NCBI GenBank assembly: GCA_017448105.1
Contig: JAFSMC010000007.1
Location: 1 to 39,937, forward strand
Direction: 5' to 3'
Length of the DNA: 39,937 bases
DNA from: a bacterium
GTDB taxonomy: Bacteria > Bacillota_I > Bacilli_A > Mycoplasmatales > Mycoplasmoidaceae
This document shows, piece after piece, positions 20,901 to 30,159 of the stretch. The position numbers and the translations under genes were made by a program. The notes under the pieces were generated by a model that worked only from the letters and a program-made list of their open reading frames with translations, was not told the origin of the DNA and searched no databases. Position 1 is the stretch's first letter, and the number at the start of each line of letters is the position of its first letter.

Positions 20901-23474
20901 ATGAAGAAGAATACATATAGAAATTTTGCCTTGATAAGTTACTTATCAGGTGTTGGTATTTTAGCTGCTTCGCAAATGACATCGTGTAGCTGTGCGACCA
21001 ACAAAACAACAGAATTATTAATAAATTTAAATGGTGAAAGTTTTCAAAAAGCAAATAAAGAAGGGGTAGTAGCTTTTAATTTTACAAGCAATTTTAATCC
21101 AGTTGGTGGTGTTTTTAATTTTAAATTGTTAAAACATGATGAAAATGCAATTGAATTAAAACAAACCTCATCTACTGTTATTAGGAATAATAGGCAGAAA
21201 CGGTGATACAACTTTGCTGTTGTATTGCAATTAAAAACAACTAATGCTCTTCCAGTTGAATTTGACTTGGAAATTAGTGGTAACCAAGGTTCAGAAGATT
21301 TAGTTATATCTAAATCTTTTAGTTTAAAAACAATGAGAGATGTGGATCCATCTGTTGCCGATGAACCAGGAGCACTGTTAAGAGAAGCATTATTTGATGA
21401 TGAAAATCAAATAGCAGAATTTACTTTTAACTTTGTTTCTGTACCGGATGATGGCATTGTGCAATTTACTTTACTTGACAATGATAAATTAGCCCTTGTT
21501 GATGACGGAGTTGTTAGTGTTGATCAATCAACACTTAAAGGAACATTAAAAGTTAAACCAAAATCTGAAATTAATGTTGGATCAGAATACTTATTCAATC
21601 TTCAAATATCTTTCCAAGTTAATGGTTTAACTTACAAATACGATTACCAAGGTTTTAAATGTACTTATAAAATTGATAAAATTGACTTTATTTCTAACAA
21701 CATTTCTACTGATATTATGAACACAAGCGAATTAGTCAACTATAAATTTAGTTTCTTACATGCTCCAAATGACGGAAAATGTGAAGTAACTGTTACTAGT
21801 GAAGATGACTCAATAGGTTTTGATGATGGTAAAACTACTTCAATTATCGCTGTAGATCCTAAAAATAAATTATGTGAATTTGCACTTAAAGTTATTAAAA
21901 ATATTGATTTAAATGACAAAGATTTTGTTACTATTCCATTTACTTTAAGTTTTAAATTTAATAGTAGTATTTTCAATGAAGAGAAAATTATTGATTATCC
22001 TCAACAACTGTCTATTTGTTTAATTAATGCTGATACAATGTTTATTTTTAATGGTGACAAAGTTGTTTCTACTAATTATGACATTGGTTCAATTGAATAT
22101 GAGGGATTTACATTAAATTCACAATTAAGTTTTGATTCTACTGAAAAACCAATAGATGTTATCAACTATGAGGTAATTAATGGTAGACAAGAATATATTA
22201 ACCAATTCTTGTTTAAAAAACTATCAGATGATACATATGGACTTATAGTAAGTTTAAATACAGATTTAATTAAACAAGACAAGGTTAAATCATTTACCTT
22301 TAATATCCATACCATTTACCATGCAATTAATAAAAACCAACAAAAAATAGAAAATCAAGATGATTTTGTAGGTTTTGAAATTCAATTTGCTGACATTATT
22401 AAACCAATTCCACAAGATGCACTTAATATTAATGGTGACAGCCTTATTGGTATTAAGGAAGATGCAAATATAAGTGATGGATATAATACTTTAGTAATTC
22501 CAAAGAATATTATTCGTATTGAAAAAGAAGCTTTCAAAGAAAAATTACCAAATAATATTACTAATTTGTTCTTTGAAGAAGAATCTTGGCTTCAAGAAAT
22601 TAAAGAAGGTGCTTTTGAAGGAAATGCAGCATTAACCAATGAACTAGTTTTGCCAGAAAGTCTATACAATATTGGTCAAAATGCTTTCAAAAATTGTTCA
22701 GGTTTGTCTGGCAAACTGGTAATTCCTGATCGAGTTGTTACTTTAGATACAAGTGCTTTTGAATCATGTAGAGGTTTAACTTCTCTAAAATTAGGTACAG
22801 CATTGATTATTGGTGCAAATTGTTTTAAAGATTGTATTAATTTATCAGGTGATTTAGTTATTCCTAAACGAACACAATTTATTAATGATAGTGCATTTGA
22901 AAATTGTGCTTCTTTATCAAAATTAATTTTTGAAAAAACAGCAATCATTCAATCAATTGGTCATAAAGCATTTTACAACTGTAGAAATATTACTTTTGTT
23001 GATCAAATTCCAGCTTCATTATTTTGAATTGGTAAGAATTGCTTTGAAGGTTGTGTTAACTTAACTCATGAAATAGATGATGACGTTCTTGTTATTAATA
23101 AAGGTTTAGCAATTGATGAATGTGCATTTTCAGGGTGTAATTCTATTAAAGCTGTTTCATTAATGGCCAACTCGACAATTGGTAATTCTGCATTTACCAA
23201 TTGTGTAAACATTGAAAAATTATTCATTTCCAAAGATGTTAATAAATACAACTGAACTGAAGCATTCTTCAACTGTTTTAAGTTAAATGAAATTGACTTG
23301 TCTGAATTTGAAACTGTTCCTGGGTCATGAGAATTTGGTAGTTCATCTGAAACCTTTAGTAATTGTGCTTCCAATGGGACAATTATTGTAAAAAATAGTG
23401 GAATTGGTGCCTCTTTACTAGAATTTATGCAATTAAAAGGTATTGGTTCTAACTGAACTTACAAAGTAAAGTAG
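20901..23474 (+). CDS. BspA-like leucine-rich-repeat lipoprotein
   Basis: 857 residues with TGA-Trp codons. A prolipoprotein signal ends AASQMTSC with Cys29. Residues ~35-490 hold about three Ig-like or beta-rich domains with repeated themes (VVAFNFTSNFNPVGGVFNF; IAEFTFNFVSVPDDGIVQF; LVNYKFSFLHAPNDGKCEV). From ~525 to ~840 there are TpLRR/LRR_5 repeats of the BspA type: AFKNCSGLSG, AFESCRGLTSL, CFKDCINLSG, AFENCASLSKL, AFYNCRNITF. It is surface-anchored; BspA-like proteins often bind host or microbial matrix. It has its own promoter with TATAAT 7 bases before the ATG and no Shine-Dalgarno, so the mRNA is probably leaderless. A strong terminator follows. Confidence 0.9.
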
Positions 23475-23492
23475 TAAACTAGAGCAAAAATA

Positions 23493-23530
23493 AAAAATAT
23501 GATGGGTCAAACCTATCATATTTTTGCTTT
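23493..23530. terminator. bidirectional terminator
   Basis: 15-base stem (AAAAATATGATGGGT with its complement, one G-U) and a CAA loop, with T-runs on both sides. It lies between the converging lipoprotein and GIY-YIG genes and can serve both. Confidence 0.85.
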
Positions 23531-23562
23531 TATTGGCAAAGATGAACCATTTTAATACAATA

Positions 23563-23592
23563 CACACCCCTGCACACCCTTGCACACCCCTA
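23563..23592. repeat. three tandem copies of CACACCC(C/T)TG
   Basis: Ten-base units at 23563-23572, 23573-23582 and 23583-23591 (the last incomplete). They are C-rich in an A/T-rich genome and touch the stop codon of the GIY-YIG gene, at the left border of the island with standard-code genes. Confidence 0.8.
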
Positions 23593-24351
23593 CTTATCAA
23601 CCTTACAGTACAAGAATGGGCTTACTTGACCTTTCTTTCTATATTTTTCAGGTATTCTTTTTCCTTTGAATATTTTTTGAACAGCTGGTTCTGCAACTTC
23701 ACCTGTAAATTCAGCTCGACCGCTTCTTCCTTCACAATAATGCCATTCATGAACTTTATAGACTTCACGAACTATGCCACCTGTAACGGATAAAACATAA
23801 GGATATTTCTTCGCAACTTCTGGCCTTAGTTTCCAAGCTGAACGAGTACAATCATATCTATCCTTTCGTTGATTAAGCCAATAATCCTTTACTTTAATAA
23901 TCATATATTTAGGATTAGAATCAGAATCTACATACTCTTTTGCTGCAAGGTTTCTTTGAAGAGTTATTGCATTCGTTGGCTCGCTGGAACTGAATCCTTT
24001 TATTTTGTTAGTTAATTTTCTATCAATAGAATAAGCATCGATTAAAGTACTTTCAATAATAAATGCATCTCTTTCTTCCAACCCATATTTTTGAATAATA
24101 TAAATTACTTCTAGACCAGCATCTTTTATTTCACGAATAGTTTTATACTTTAAATTTTCATCATCATCTTGTTCTGGGATGTAATCGACATCATTGTAAC
24201 TCTCTAAGGTACAATTTGCATGTGCAAAAACACGATTATCCTTTCCTTTTCCAACATAAAAAGTTTGCCCATTTCTTGGGTCGACTAATCTATAAACATA
24301 ATATTTTAATTCAGCACATACTTCAGGACTAAATTTGTTTAATTTTTCCAT
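23590..24351 (-). CDS. GIY-YIG nuclease family protein (LEM-3-like)
   Basis: 253 residues. The N-terminal nuclease domain has YYVYRLVDPRNGQTFYVGKG (about 17-36), equivalent to GIY and YIG, then Arg40 as the likely catalytic residue and a later Glu in FIIESTLIDAY. The C-terminal ~130 residues (from about NAITLQRNLAAKEY) are not assigned. It probably cuts DNA or RNA. All three Trp codons are TGG, unlike native genes that use TGA, which points to transfer from a standard-code bacterium. A strong Shine-Dalgarno (AAGGAGG) lies inside the upstream gene, whose stop is 2 bases away, so the pair is co-translated. Confidence 0.85.
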   Translation of the reverse strand: MEKLNKFSPEVCAELKYYVYRLVDPRNGQTFYVGKGKDNRVFAHANCTLESYNDVDYIPEQDDDENLKYKTIREIKDAGLEVIYIIQKYGLEERDAFIIESTLIDAYSIDRKLTNKIKGFSSSEPTNAITLQRNLAAKEYVDSDSNPKYMIIKVKDYWLNQRKDRYDCTRSAWKLRPEVAKKYPYVLSVTGGIVREVYKVHEWHYCEGRSGRAEFTGEVAEPAVQKIFKGKRIPEKYRKKGQVSPFLYCKVDK

Positions 24352-24353
24352 GA

Positions 24354-25274
24354 CTAATCCTCCTTCTTTCTATTGTTAAACCATATGTAATGATCTAGTT
24401 TTCTCTTTCTAAATGGAACATTAATTCCTAACTCATCAAGTTTTCCAGTCAAGTAATCATTGTAAGATTTGTAATCAAATGAATCTACCCATTTCTTTAT
24501 TTGGCTAGATGTAATATCTTCAAAATATTTAGGAAGAGACTTTTTTAAGACAGTATCAAAAATCGAATAATCATCTCTACCATATAAATTCTTATTGTGG
24601 TAACAACAATACTTTGTTGCAAAAGAGAATAAATTAATATTACCATTTGACCTAGCAATTTCATTTACTACTTCAGGATCACCATTTTTAATTCTATTAT
24701 CAATATCCTCGATTTTAACAATGCATTCAGCTAACTCTACAGCACTAATTAGACTCTTATGTTGTGATACATGTGTTGAATTAGTAATATCTATTAAACC
24801 CACCTTCATAGCAACAATTGTTACATCCGTGTTAGTTGGAAACCTTTTAAAACAATCAGTTATTAAATCATCTTCTTTGCCATAATTATTTGTAGCTTTA
24901 ACTTGCCTGTTGGCTTCTTCAATCATTTCATTAGTAATAATAATGCCATTTGTGGCATGAACTTTTGGATGTTTGATTTGTTTTTGTTTCATCTCTCTAT
25001 TGCTTAAATAATTAGCATTAATGCTACCAACTCTTCTAAAATGTGCTATTTCATTTTTCATATCAATGCGATATGATTCATATCCAACAGGCATCCAACC
25101 CCAAGACAAAGCGACAACAGAATCATTAGTCCAGTTAGCTCTATGCTTTCTAGCGGATGGAGATAACTTAAATCCTAGTATTTCTTCAATTTGACTAAAT
25201 GATAAAGTGACGTCATTTTCCCCCAATTTAGATAAATAATCTGCTAATGGTTGATATTTTGATTGTCTAGCCAT
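24354..25274 (-). CDS. DUF7662-domain protein
   Basis: 306 residues from the ATG at 25274, which has a Shine-Dalgarno (GAGGTGA); an upstream in-frame ATG is less likely. The N-terminus has the DUF7662 pattern: SKYQPLADYLSKLGENDVTL, FSQIEEILGFKLSPSAR, then ALSWGWMPVGYE, a domain thought to bind nucleic acid. The rest is unassigned; it includes SFATKYCCYHNKNLYGRDDY and DHYIWFNNR. All five Trp codons are TGG. It is paired with the GIY-YIG nuclease gene (2-base gap). A role with that nuclease, in defence or in a mobile element, is a guess. Confidence 0.75.
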   Translation of the reverse strand: MARQSKYQPLADYLSKLGENDVTLSFSQIEEILGFKLSPSARKHRANWTNDSVVALSWGWMPVGYESYRIDMKNEIAHFRRVGSINANYLSNREMKQKQIKHPKVHATNGIIITNEMIEEANRQVKATNNYGKEDDLITDCFKRFPTNTDVTIVAMKVGLIDITNSTHVSQHKSLISAVELAECIVKIEDIDNRIKNGDPEVVNEIARSNGNINLFSFATKYCCYHNKNLYGRDDYSIFDTVLKKSLPKYFEDITSSQIKKWVDSFDYKSYNDYLTGKLDELGINVPFRKRKLDHYIWFNNRKKED

Positions 25275-25353
25275 CAATGTCACCTCTTTCACAAAATGCA
25301 ATTATCATAATAAATTGTATCATTTTTCGAACTCTTTTTCTATCGACTAGAAC

Positions 25354-25378
25354 AAAAAAAGCTGCTATTTCTAGCAGC
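25354..25378 (-). terminator. terminator of the YSG-repeat gene
   Basis: On the minus strand a perfect 7-base GCTGCTA stem with a GAAA tetraloop is followed by seven T. It separates the repeat-protein gene from the DUF7662 gene. Confidence 0.9.
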
Positions 25379-25402
25379 CTCTCATTAGTGAAAATTAAGA
25401 TA

Positions 25403-25609
25403 CTAGAATCTTTTGCTTCCAATCTTATAAACCTTATCTCCACTCCATTCTACTCTTTCGTCATTAATTCTATATAATTTGTTCCCGGAGTATTCGATTC
25501 TTGCTCCACCAACTTTATATAATTTTGTTCCAGAGTATTCAACTCTCATATCACCAATCTTATAAAGTTTGTTTCCACTCCATTGAGGCTTTCCACCTTT
25601 CGTCACCAA
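25403..25609 (-). CDS. YSG-repeat small protein, probably truncated
   Basis: About 68 residues, made of tandem repeats of roughly 16 residues: WSGNKLYKIGDMRVE, YSGTKLYKVGGARIE, YSGNKLYRINDERVE, WSGDKVYKIGSKRF. Such repeats are seen in hypothetical proteins of Firmicutes and look like short beta-hairpins. No good start codon exists: the open frame runs upstream as FIDEFWLVTKGGKP to a stop at 25637, with only TTG or GTG available. It may be the 3' remnant of a longer gene. All Trp codons are TGG, as in its two downstream neighbours. Confidence 0.55.
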   Translation of the reverse strand: MVTKGGKPQWSGNKLYKIGDMRVEYSGTKLYKVGGARIEYSGNKLYRINDERVEWSGDKVYKIGSKRF

Positions 25610-25632
25610 CCAAAATTCATCAATAAAAAATT

Positions 25633-25672
25633 GGCTCTAAAAAATGATGATATTTTCATTCTCAAGAGCCTG
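25633..25672 (-). terminator. hairpin upstream of the YSG-repeat gene
   Basis: On the minus strand GGCTCT...AGAGCC extends to a 15-base stem with one mismatch and two G-U pairs, an 8-base loop and a T-rich tail. It could end upstream transcription or attenuate the repeat gene. Confidence 0.65.
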
Positions 25673-25711
25673 AATCTTAAAAAATACTATAGACGTTGGG
25701 TATCGAACCAT

Positions 25712-25744
25712 AAAAAAAGACCTTGACACTATTGTATCAAAGTC
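25712..25744 (-). terminator. tmRNA terminator
   Basis: On the minus strand GACTTTGATAC/GTGTCAAGGTC (two wobble pairs) with an AATA loop and seven T, 12 bases after the tmRNA CCA end. Confidence 0.85.
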
Positions 25745-25756
25745 GTTCTTTCAATA

Positions 25757-26146
25757 TGGTGGAGGTGGCGAGAATCGAACTCGCTTCCACAATACACCCA
25801 AAATAAGTTTCTACAGTTTAGTTTCATTTTGAAGCTTCATCAATACTCTTGTGTAATGAAACAACACGGTATTAAGATAGCTAAGTTAGGTATTCATCTT
25901 TTTTATTAGCATCAAAAGATATATTATTTTTAGCTAAAACAATAAATTAAAATAAAAAAATTTATTGAGTAAAAACCATGACTAAGCTAAAGCGTAATTA
26001 TAGTTTTGAGCTTGAAACTTACTAACGTAAAAAGCTCCTTTTACATTAGGTTGTTCATGTTCTGCACGTTTGTGCCTTGAGCTATAAGGGGCTAACCCCA
26101 CTGCTACTTAAACTAACATGTAAAGTGTCGAAACCTTTACACCCCC
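25757..26146 (-). ncRNA. ssrA: transfer-messenger RNA
   Basis: 390 bases. The 5' end GGGGGTG pairs with CACCTCC before the encoded ACCA end, giving a 7-bp acceptor. The T-arm GCGAGTTCGATTCTCGC and the first pseudoknot block GCAGTGGGGTTAGCCCC are canonical. The tag starts at a GCA resume codon and reads 27 residues, beginning AEHEQPNVK and ending NYNYALA before TAG, as expected for a mycoplasma tmRNA. It rescues stalled ribosomes. A TATAAT at 26161-26166 (minus strand) is the likely -10, so RNase P would trim a short leader. Confidence 0.96.
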
Positions 26147-26215
26147 ATCTAAGCATTTAGATTATAAAGTAAAAAATATCATTTGCTTATATTGGCAATA
26201 TTAATCAAAAATAAA

Positions 26216-26221
26216 TATAAT
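26216..26221 (+). promoter_or_regulatory. -10 box of the membrane-protein gene
   Basis: TATAAT on the plus strand, 31 bases before the ATG, in the spacer that also carries the ssrA promoter. Confidence 0.4.
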
Positions 26222-26252
26222 TGATAGAAAGTTATGCTTAATCATATATGTT

Positions 26253-26990
26253 ATGGAAGACAACAAAAATAATTTAGATGCAAAAAATGGAAATAGTTCT
26301 CAAAATAATGAGGCTAAGTCTATTACTAACACTGGTAATGATAGTGTTAGTGAACAAGAAAGAATTAAAAAATTACAAAATGAAGTACAACTTTCCAAAG
26401 AGATTTTTGGTGCTTCAGGTTCGGAAGACATCAACAAGAATTTAGGTGTTTTTACTGCTAAAGGACCATCTGTTGACCTTGTCTCTGCGCCTAACACTAA
26501 TCTAGATAAGCAAGATAAGATTAATTTTAAGAAGTTTGAAAATACTTCTAGACACAAAATTAAAACTGGTTATTCTAAAAGTAAATTTTTAGAATGATTC
26601 ACTGTTTTATTAAGAAGCAAAAAAGGTTTTTGAGCAATTGTTTCTTCAGAACTTTTTTTGCTTGTTATCATAATTACTGTTTCAATCATTTTACTTATAA
26701 CTACTAAATCAGTAATTTTTGGTTTTAATGGTGATGGTCCATTAAATAGTGAAAATTTAAGACATTTAGGATTTATTGGTTATGTTTTTTCCATCATTGC
26801 TATATGTCCATTGGCTATTCCATTTATTTATCTAATAACATCGTGGTTTATTGGGATTAACCAAGTGATATCATCTCGTAATTTTCACTTAGTAGTTTTA
26901 TTAATTATGATCATCTGCTTTTTAAGCTTAATTATTTCAATTGTTTGCTGCAGTATTCCACTTGTTGATAATGCCAATTTTGTTAGTTAA
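26253..26990 (+). CDS. membrane protein with polar N-terminus, unknown function
   Basis: 245 residues with two TGA-Trp codons. Residues 1-115 are Asn/Ser/Lys-rich and probably disordered (MEDNKNNLDAKNGNSSQNN). Three transmembrane segments follow: about 130-155 (SSELFLLVIIITVSIILLI), 168-195 (FIGYVFSIIAICPLAIPFIYL) and 207-235 (VVLLIMIICFLSLIISIVC). I do not recognise the family. It stands alone between ssrA and pflB, with no clear Shine-Dalgarno. Confidence 0.75.
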
Positions 26991-27021
26991 TTACAACTAA
27001 GTTAGACACAAAAATTATCCC

Positions 27022-27060
27022 TATAATAATAAATGTTAAATTATGATGTAATCATAATTT
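27022..27060 (+). promoter_or_regulatory. pflB promoter with 23-bp perfect palindrome
   Basis: TATAAT at 27022-27027. Eleven bases later lies a perfect palindrome, arms AAATTATGAT/ATCATAATTT around GTA (27038-27060), in the leader close to the expected start of transcription. This is a good place for a repressor; it could also be an mRNA hairpin. The Shine-Dalgarno AAGGAG follows at 27072. Confidence 0.65.
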
Positions 27061-27086
27061 ATTTAGTGTGTAAGGAGCAAGTAGTT

Positions 27087-29405
27087 ATGACTAATAACAA
27101 AATGTGGTTTAAGCAATGAGATGGTTTTAAAAAAGGTAAATGATGTGATAATGTTGATACCAGAGATTTTATTCAAAAGAACTATGAACCATATTATGAT
27201 GATGCTTCTTTCTTAAAAGGTCCAACTAAAGCAACAGTTAAACTATGAGGTATTATTAAAGACTTAATGATTAAAGAACAACAAGCTGGTGGTGTATTAG
27301 GGATGGACCCTAGAGCTAGTTTTATTAATGCTTATGGCGCAGGTTATATTGATAAAAACTTGGAAAAAATTGTTGGTTTGCAAACTGAAAAACCATTTGT
27401 TCGTGCTTTTATGCCACGTGGTGGAATTAGAATGGCTAAACAAGCTGCTGAACAATACCACTTTCCAACTGATAAGAATGTTGTTGATGCTTACTCTAAC
27501 TATTGTATCACTCACAATGATGCAGTCTTTATGACATATACAGATGAAATGCTACTTGCAAGAAAAAGTCATATCTTAACTGGTTTACCAGACACTTATG
27601 CTAGAGGACGAATCATTGGTGATTATCGTCGTGTTGCTTTGTATGGTGTAGATTATTTAATTGCTAAAAAACAAGCCGCTAAAAAAACAATTGATGGTCA
27701 AATGACTGATAACAAGATTTTACAAAGATATGAGCTTGCTTTACAAATTAATGCTTTAGAAGAACTGAAAAAAATGGCTTTAACTTATGGTTATGATATT
27801 TCACAACCAGCTAAAAATGCTCAAGAAGCTATTCAATGAACATACTTTGGTTATCTAGCGGCAATTAAAGATCAAAATGGTGCAGCTATGAGTATAGGTA
27901 GAAACTCTACATTCTTTGATATTTATATTCAACGTGATATTAAAAATAATTTATTAACTGAAGAACAAGCTCAAGAATTGATTGATCACTACGTGATGAA
28001 ATTAAGAATCGTTAAATTCATGAGAATTACTTCTTACAATGAAATCTTTGCTGGTGATCCAGTTTGAGCGACTGAATCACTTGCTGGTCTAGGCAAAGAT
28101 AAAAGACCATTAGTAACTAAATCATCATTTAGAATTTTGCATACTTTAAGTAATATGGGACCAGCACCTGAGCCAAATTTAACTGTTTTGTGGTCTAAAA
28201 AATTACCAGATAACTTTAAAAAGTTCTGTTGTCAATATTCTATTAGATACTCATCTATTCAATATGAATCAGATGATCTAATGCGTCCAATTCATGGTGA
28301 TGATTATGCTATTGCTTGTTGTGTTTCGCCAATGGCAATTGGTAAAGAAATGCAATTTTTTGGAGCAAGAGCTAATTTGGCTAAAGCTCTGCTTTATGCA
28401 ATTAACAATGGTCATGATGAATTACACCCTGAAATTAAATTAGGTCCAAAATTAAAACGTCTTAATTTTAATAAACCATTAACCTATAGCAAAATATGAA
28501 TTCGTTATAAGAAAGTTTTGCAATGATTGGCAAAACTTTACATTAATACTTTGAATGTTATTCACTATTCTCATGATAAACATTACTATGAAGCATTAGA
28601 AATGGGTTTACACGATGATAAAATTACTCGTTTTTTTGCTACTGGTATTGCTGGTTTTTCATCAGTTGTTGATAGTTTATCAGCAATCAAATATGCTAAA
28701 GTAAAAGCAATTGTTGATCCCAATACTAAAATTGTTAGTGACTTTAAAATTGAAGGCGATTTTCCTAAATATGGAAATGACAATGATAAAGTGGATAAGA
28801 TTGCTGTGAAAGTTACTAAATATTTTGTTAAAGAATTAAGAAAACACAAAGCTTATCGTCATGGTAAACATACTATGTCAATCTTAACTATTACATCTAA
28901 TGTTATGTATGGTAAATTTACTGGTGCTACTCCAGATGGCCGTAAAGCGTTTACGCCATTTGCCCCTGGGGCAAACCCAATGCATGGCCGTGATTGCTCA
29001 GGAGCAGTAGCAAGTTTATCATCTGTAAGTAAAATCCCATTTGCTTATGCAGCTGATGGAATTAGTAATACTTTTAATATTGTACCAATGGCTTTGGGCA
29101 ATAATAAACAATTTACTATCAGTAAAGATTCATCTTTTGATTTAGATAAGAAAAATATTGTCGGTAAAGAAAATTGTAGTCATGAACAAAACTTAAGTTC
29201 TTTAATTGATGGCTATTTTGCTAAAGGAGCACAACATCTCAATGTTAATGTTTTAAATAGAGACACTTTATTAGATGCACAAATCCATCCAGAGAACTAT
29301 CCTCAATTAACTATTCGTGTTTCTGGTTATGCAGTAAACTTCATTAAGTTATCTAAACAACATCAAGATGAAGTAATTGCAAGAACTTTCCATGTTTCTT
29401 TCTAA
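27087..29405 (+). CDS. pflB: pyruvate formate-lyase
   Basis: 772 residues (E. coli PflB has 760), with both TGG and TGA for Trp. It splits pyruvate with CoA into acetyl-CoA and formate without oxygen. The active-site pair Cys411-Cys412 is in IACCVSPM, and the glycyl radical is Gly747 in RVSGYAVNF near the C-terminus. [36 protein letters not shown] and [19 protein letters not shown] are PflB hallmarks. Good Shine-Dalgarno (AAGGAG). Its end overlaps pflA by 14 bases. In the cell it should feed acetate/ATP production. Confidence 0.97.
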
Positions 29406-30159
29406 AGCTAAAATCTTTAAAATTGAATCTTTTGGAGCAGTAGATGGTCCAGGTGTTAGACTAGTTTTCTTTTTTCAGGGTTGCTCATACCGTTGTTTGT
29501 ATTGTCACAACCCTGAAGGTTGACAACAGTCTTGCAGTTTGACTAAAAAGTTGTCAATAAGACAAATGTTAAAGATTTATCAAAATAATAAGTCATTTTA
29601 TACCAATGGTGGCATTACTGTTTCAGGCGGTGATCCATTATTACAAATTGATTTCTTAATCAAATTTGCTAAAGTATGTAAAAGAAAAAAAATTCATTTG
29701 GCTATTTGTACTGCGTGTGGTAACTTGCATCAAGATAAAAGTAAATATCTCAAATTACTTAAGTATGTTGATTTATGAATTATTGACGTTAAAGCCTTTA
29801 ATAAACAAGATCATCAATTTATTACTAAAAATGATGAATTAAATGAAAAAGAATTTGTTCAAATCTTAGAAGAACATAAAAAACCATATTGAATTAGTTA
29901 TGTTCTTGTTGACAAACTAACTAATCATCATAGTCAATTGGAAGAATTAGGTAGATTTATTGGTGGTCTAAAATACCTAGAAAAATTTCTTTTATTGTCC
30001 TATCATAATATGGCAATTAGTAAATATAATAATTTAAAGATAAATTATCCATTGGTAAGTACACCAGTATTGGATTCATCACAAAAACAACAAGCATTAG
30101 AAATAATAAGAAAGTTTAGTAAAAATGATAAAATTTGAAGCTCAGACTCAAAAACTTAA
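29392..30159 (+). CDS. pflA: pyruvate formate-lyase activating enzyme
   Basis: 255 residues. A radical-SAM enzyme that puts the glycyl radical on PflB. The cluster motif is [10 protein letters not shown] (CxxxCxxC), with [18 protein letters not shown] just before it and [13 protein letters not shown] after it, both typical of PflA. Trp residues are TGA. It starts inside the end of pflB and overlaps the hydrogenase start by 35 bases, so all three genes are one transcript. A reductant such as flavodoxin or ferredoxin is needed; the ferredoxin at 14948-15127 is a candidate. Confidence 0.95.

Noticed and set aside
23563-23592. Short CRISPR-like repeat
   Set aside because: The units are directly adjacent with no spacers and no cas genes are in the window.
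23557-25797. Direct repeat ACAATACAC (23557-23565 and 25789-25797) as attachment sites of the island
   Set aside because: Nine bases are too short in this composition, and the right copy is inside the tmRNA body, while no integrase is present.
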